NCBI GenBank assembly: GCA_036505275.1
Contig: DASXTS010000204.1
Location: 1 to 5,423 of the forward strand
Reading direction: 5' to 3'
Source: DASXTS01 sp036505275
GTDB taxonomy: Bacteria; Actinomycetota; Actinomycetes; Mycobacteriales; Pseudonocardiaceae
Length of the DNA: 5,423 bases
Of this stretch, positions 5,335 to 5,423 are shown one piece after another. The notes under the pieces are model-generated. The model saw only the letters and a list, made by a program, of their open reading frames with translations. It searched no databases and was not told the origin of the DNA. Position 1 is the stretch's first letter, and every line of letters starts with the position of its first letter. The position numbers and the translations under genes were made by a program.

Positions 5335-5423
5335 CGTGGAACCTCCTGGACGATATGGGGTGTGGCGAGCACGAGCGGGAGCATTGCGAGCGCCCCCGCT
5401 GCCGCGCACAGCGCGACGAACAC
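5331..5423 (-). CDS. C-terminal end of a membrane protein, cut by the window edge
   Basis: On the minus strand the frame from 5423 is open for 30 codons and ends in TGA at 5333-5331, sharing ATGA with the hydrolase start. The first roughly 22 residues are strongly hydrophobic (for example VFVALCAAAG, then MLPLVLATP) and make one transmembrane helix, followed by a short tail ending in VPR. This looks like the last helix and tail of a polytopic membrane protein, such as an MFS-type transporter, but the family cannot be decided from 30 residues. The stop/start overlap and the hydrolase ribosome-binding site inside the gene support a real gene in an operon with the hydrolase. Confidence 0.62.
   Translation of the reverse strand: MFVALCAAAGALAMLPLVLATPHIVQEVPR
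5342..5347 (-). promoter_or_regulatory. Shine-Dalgarno site setting the hydrolase start
   Basis: AGGAGG on the minus strand is a full match to the anti-16S core and lies seven bases before the ATG at 5334. It sits within the last codons of the upstream membrane-protein gene, so ribosomes finishing that gene at ATGA would be placed to restart on the hydrolase. Confidence 0.8.

Overview
The window looks like chromosomal DNA from a high-GC actinobacterium. GC is very high: a hand count of 2461-2520 gives 50/60, with strong G/C bias at third codon positions. Two promoters have the TANNNT -10 box and the exact spacing expected for leaderless transcripts, which are common in that phylum. The species cannot be read from the sequence.

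Layout, left to right. (1) The 3' part of a PcaF-like thiolase on + (2-964). (2) A short convergent gap with a hairpin next to each flanking stop codon. (3) A vapBC-type toxin-antitoxin pair on - (1113-1761), less GC-rich than its surroundings. (4) A CoxE-like von Willebrand factor A protein on - (1833-3197). (5) A very tight divergent promoter region; the two start codons are 24 bp apart. (6) A + strand pair: a short luciferase-like (LLM) flavin/F420-type protein (3222-3989) and an NTF2/SnoaL-like protein (4017-4481), 27 bp apart and probably one operon. (7) A convergent alpha/beta hydrolase on - (4474-5334), whose stop codon overlaps that of the NTF2-like gene. (8) The last 30 codons of a membrane protein entering from the right edge on - (5331-5423), joined to the hydrolase by an ATGA stop/start overlap.

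How they work together. The thiolase, the LLM plus NTF2-like pair and the hydrolase suggest a catabolic or detoxification neighbourhood, but nothing shows that they share a substrate. The hydrolase is probably co-expressed with the membrane protein, possibly a transporter. The toxin-antitoxin pair looks like an accessory insertion next to the VWA gene. I found no clearly new system, RNA gene, CRISPR array or insertion sequence. The most useful observations are the matched leaderless promoters, the compact divergent control region with a CGAACAT repeat, the hidden membrane-protein end, and a hydrolase with an Asp nucleophile but without the usual neighbouring Trp.
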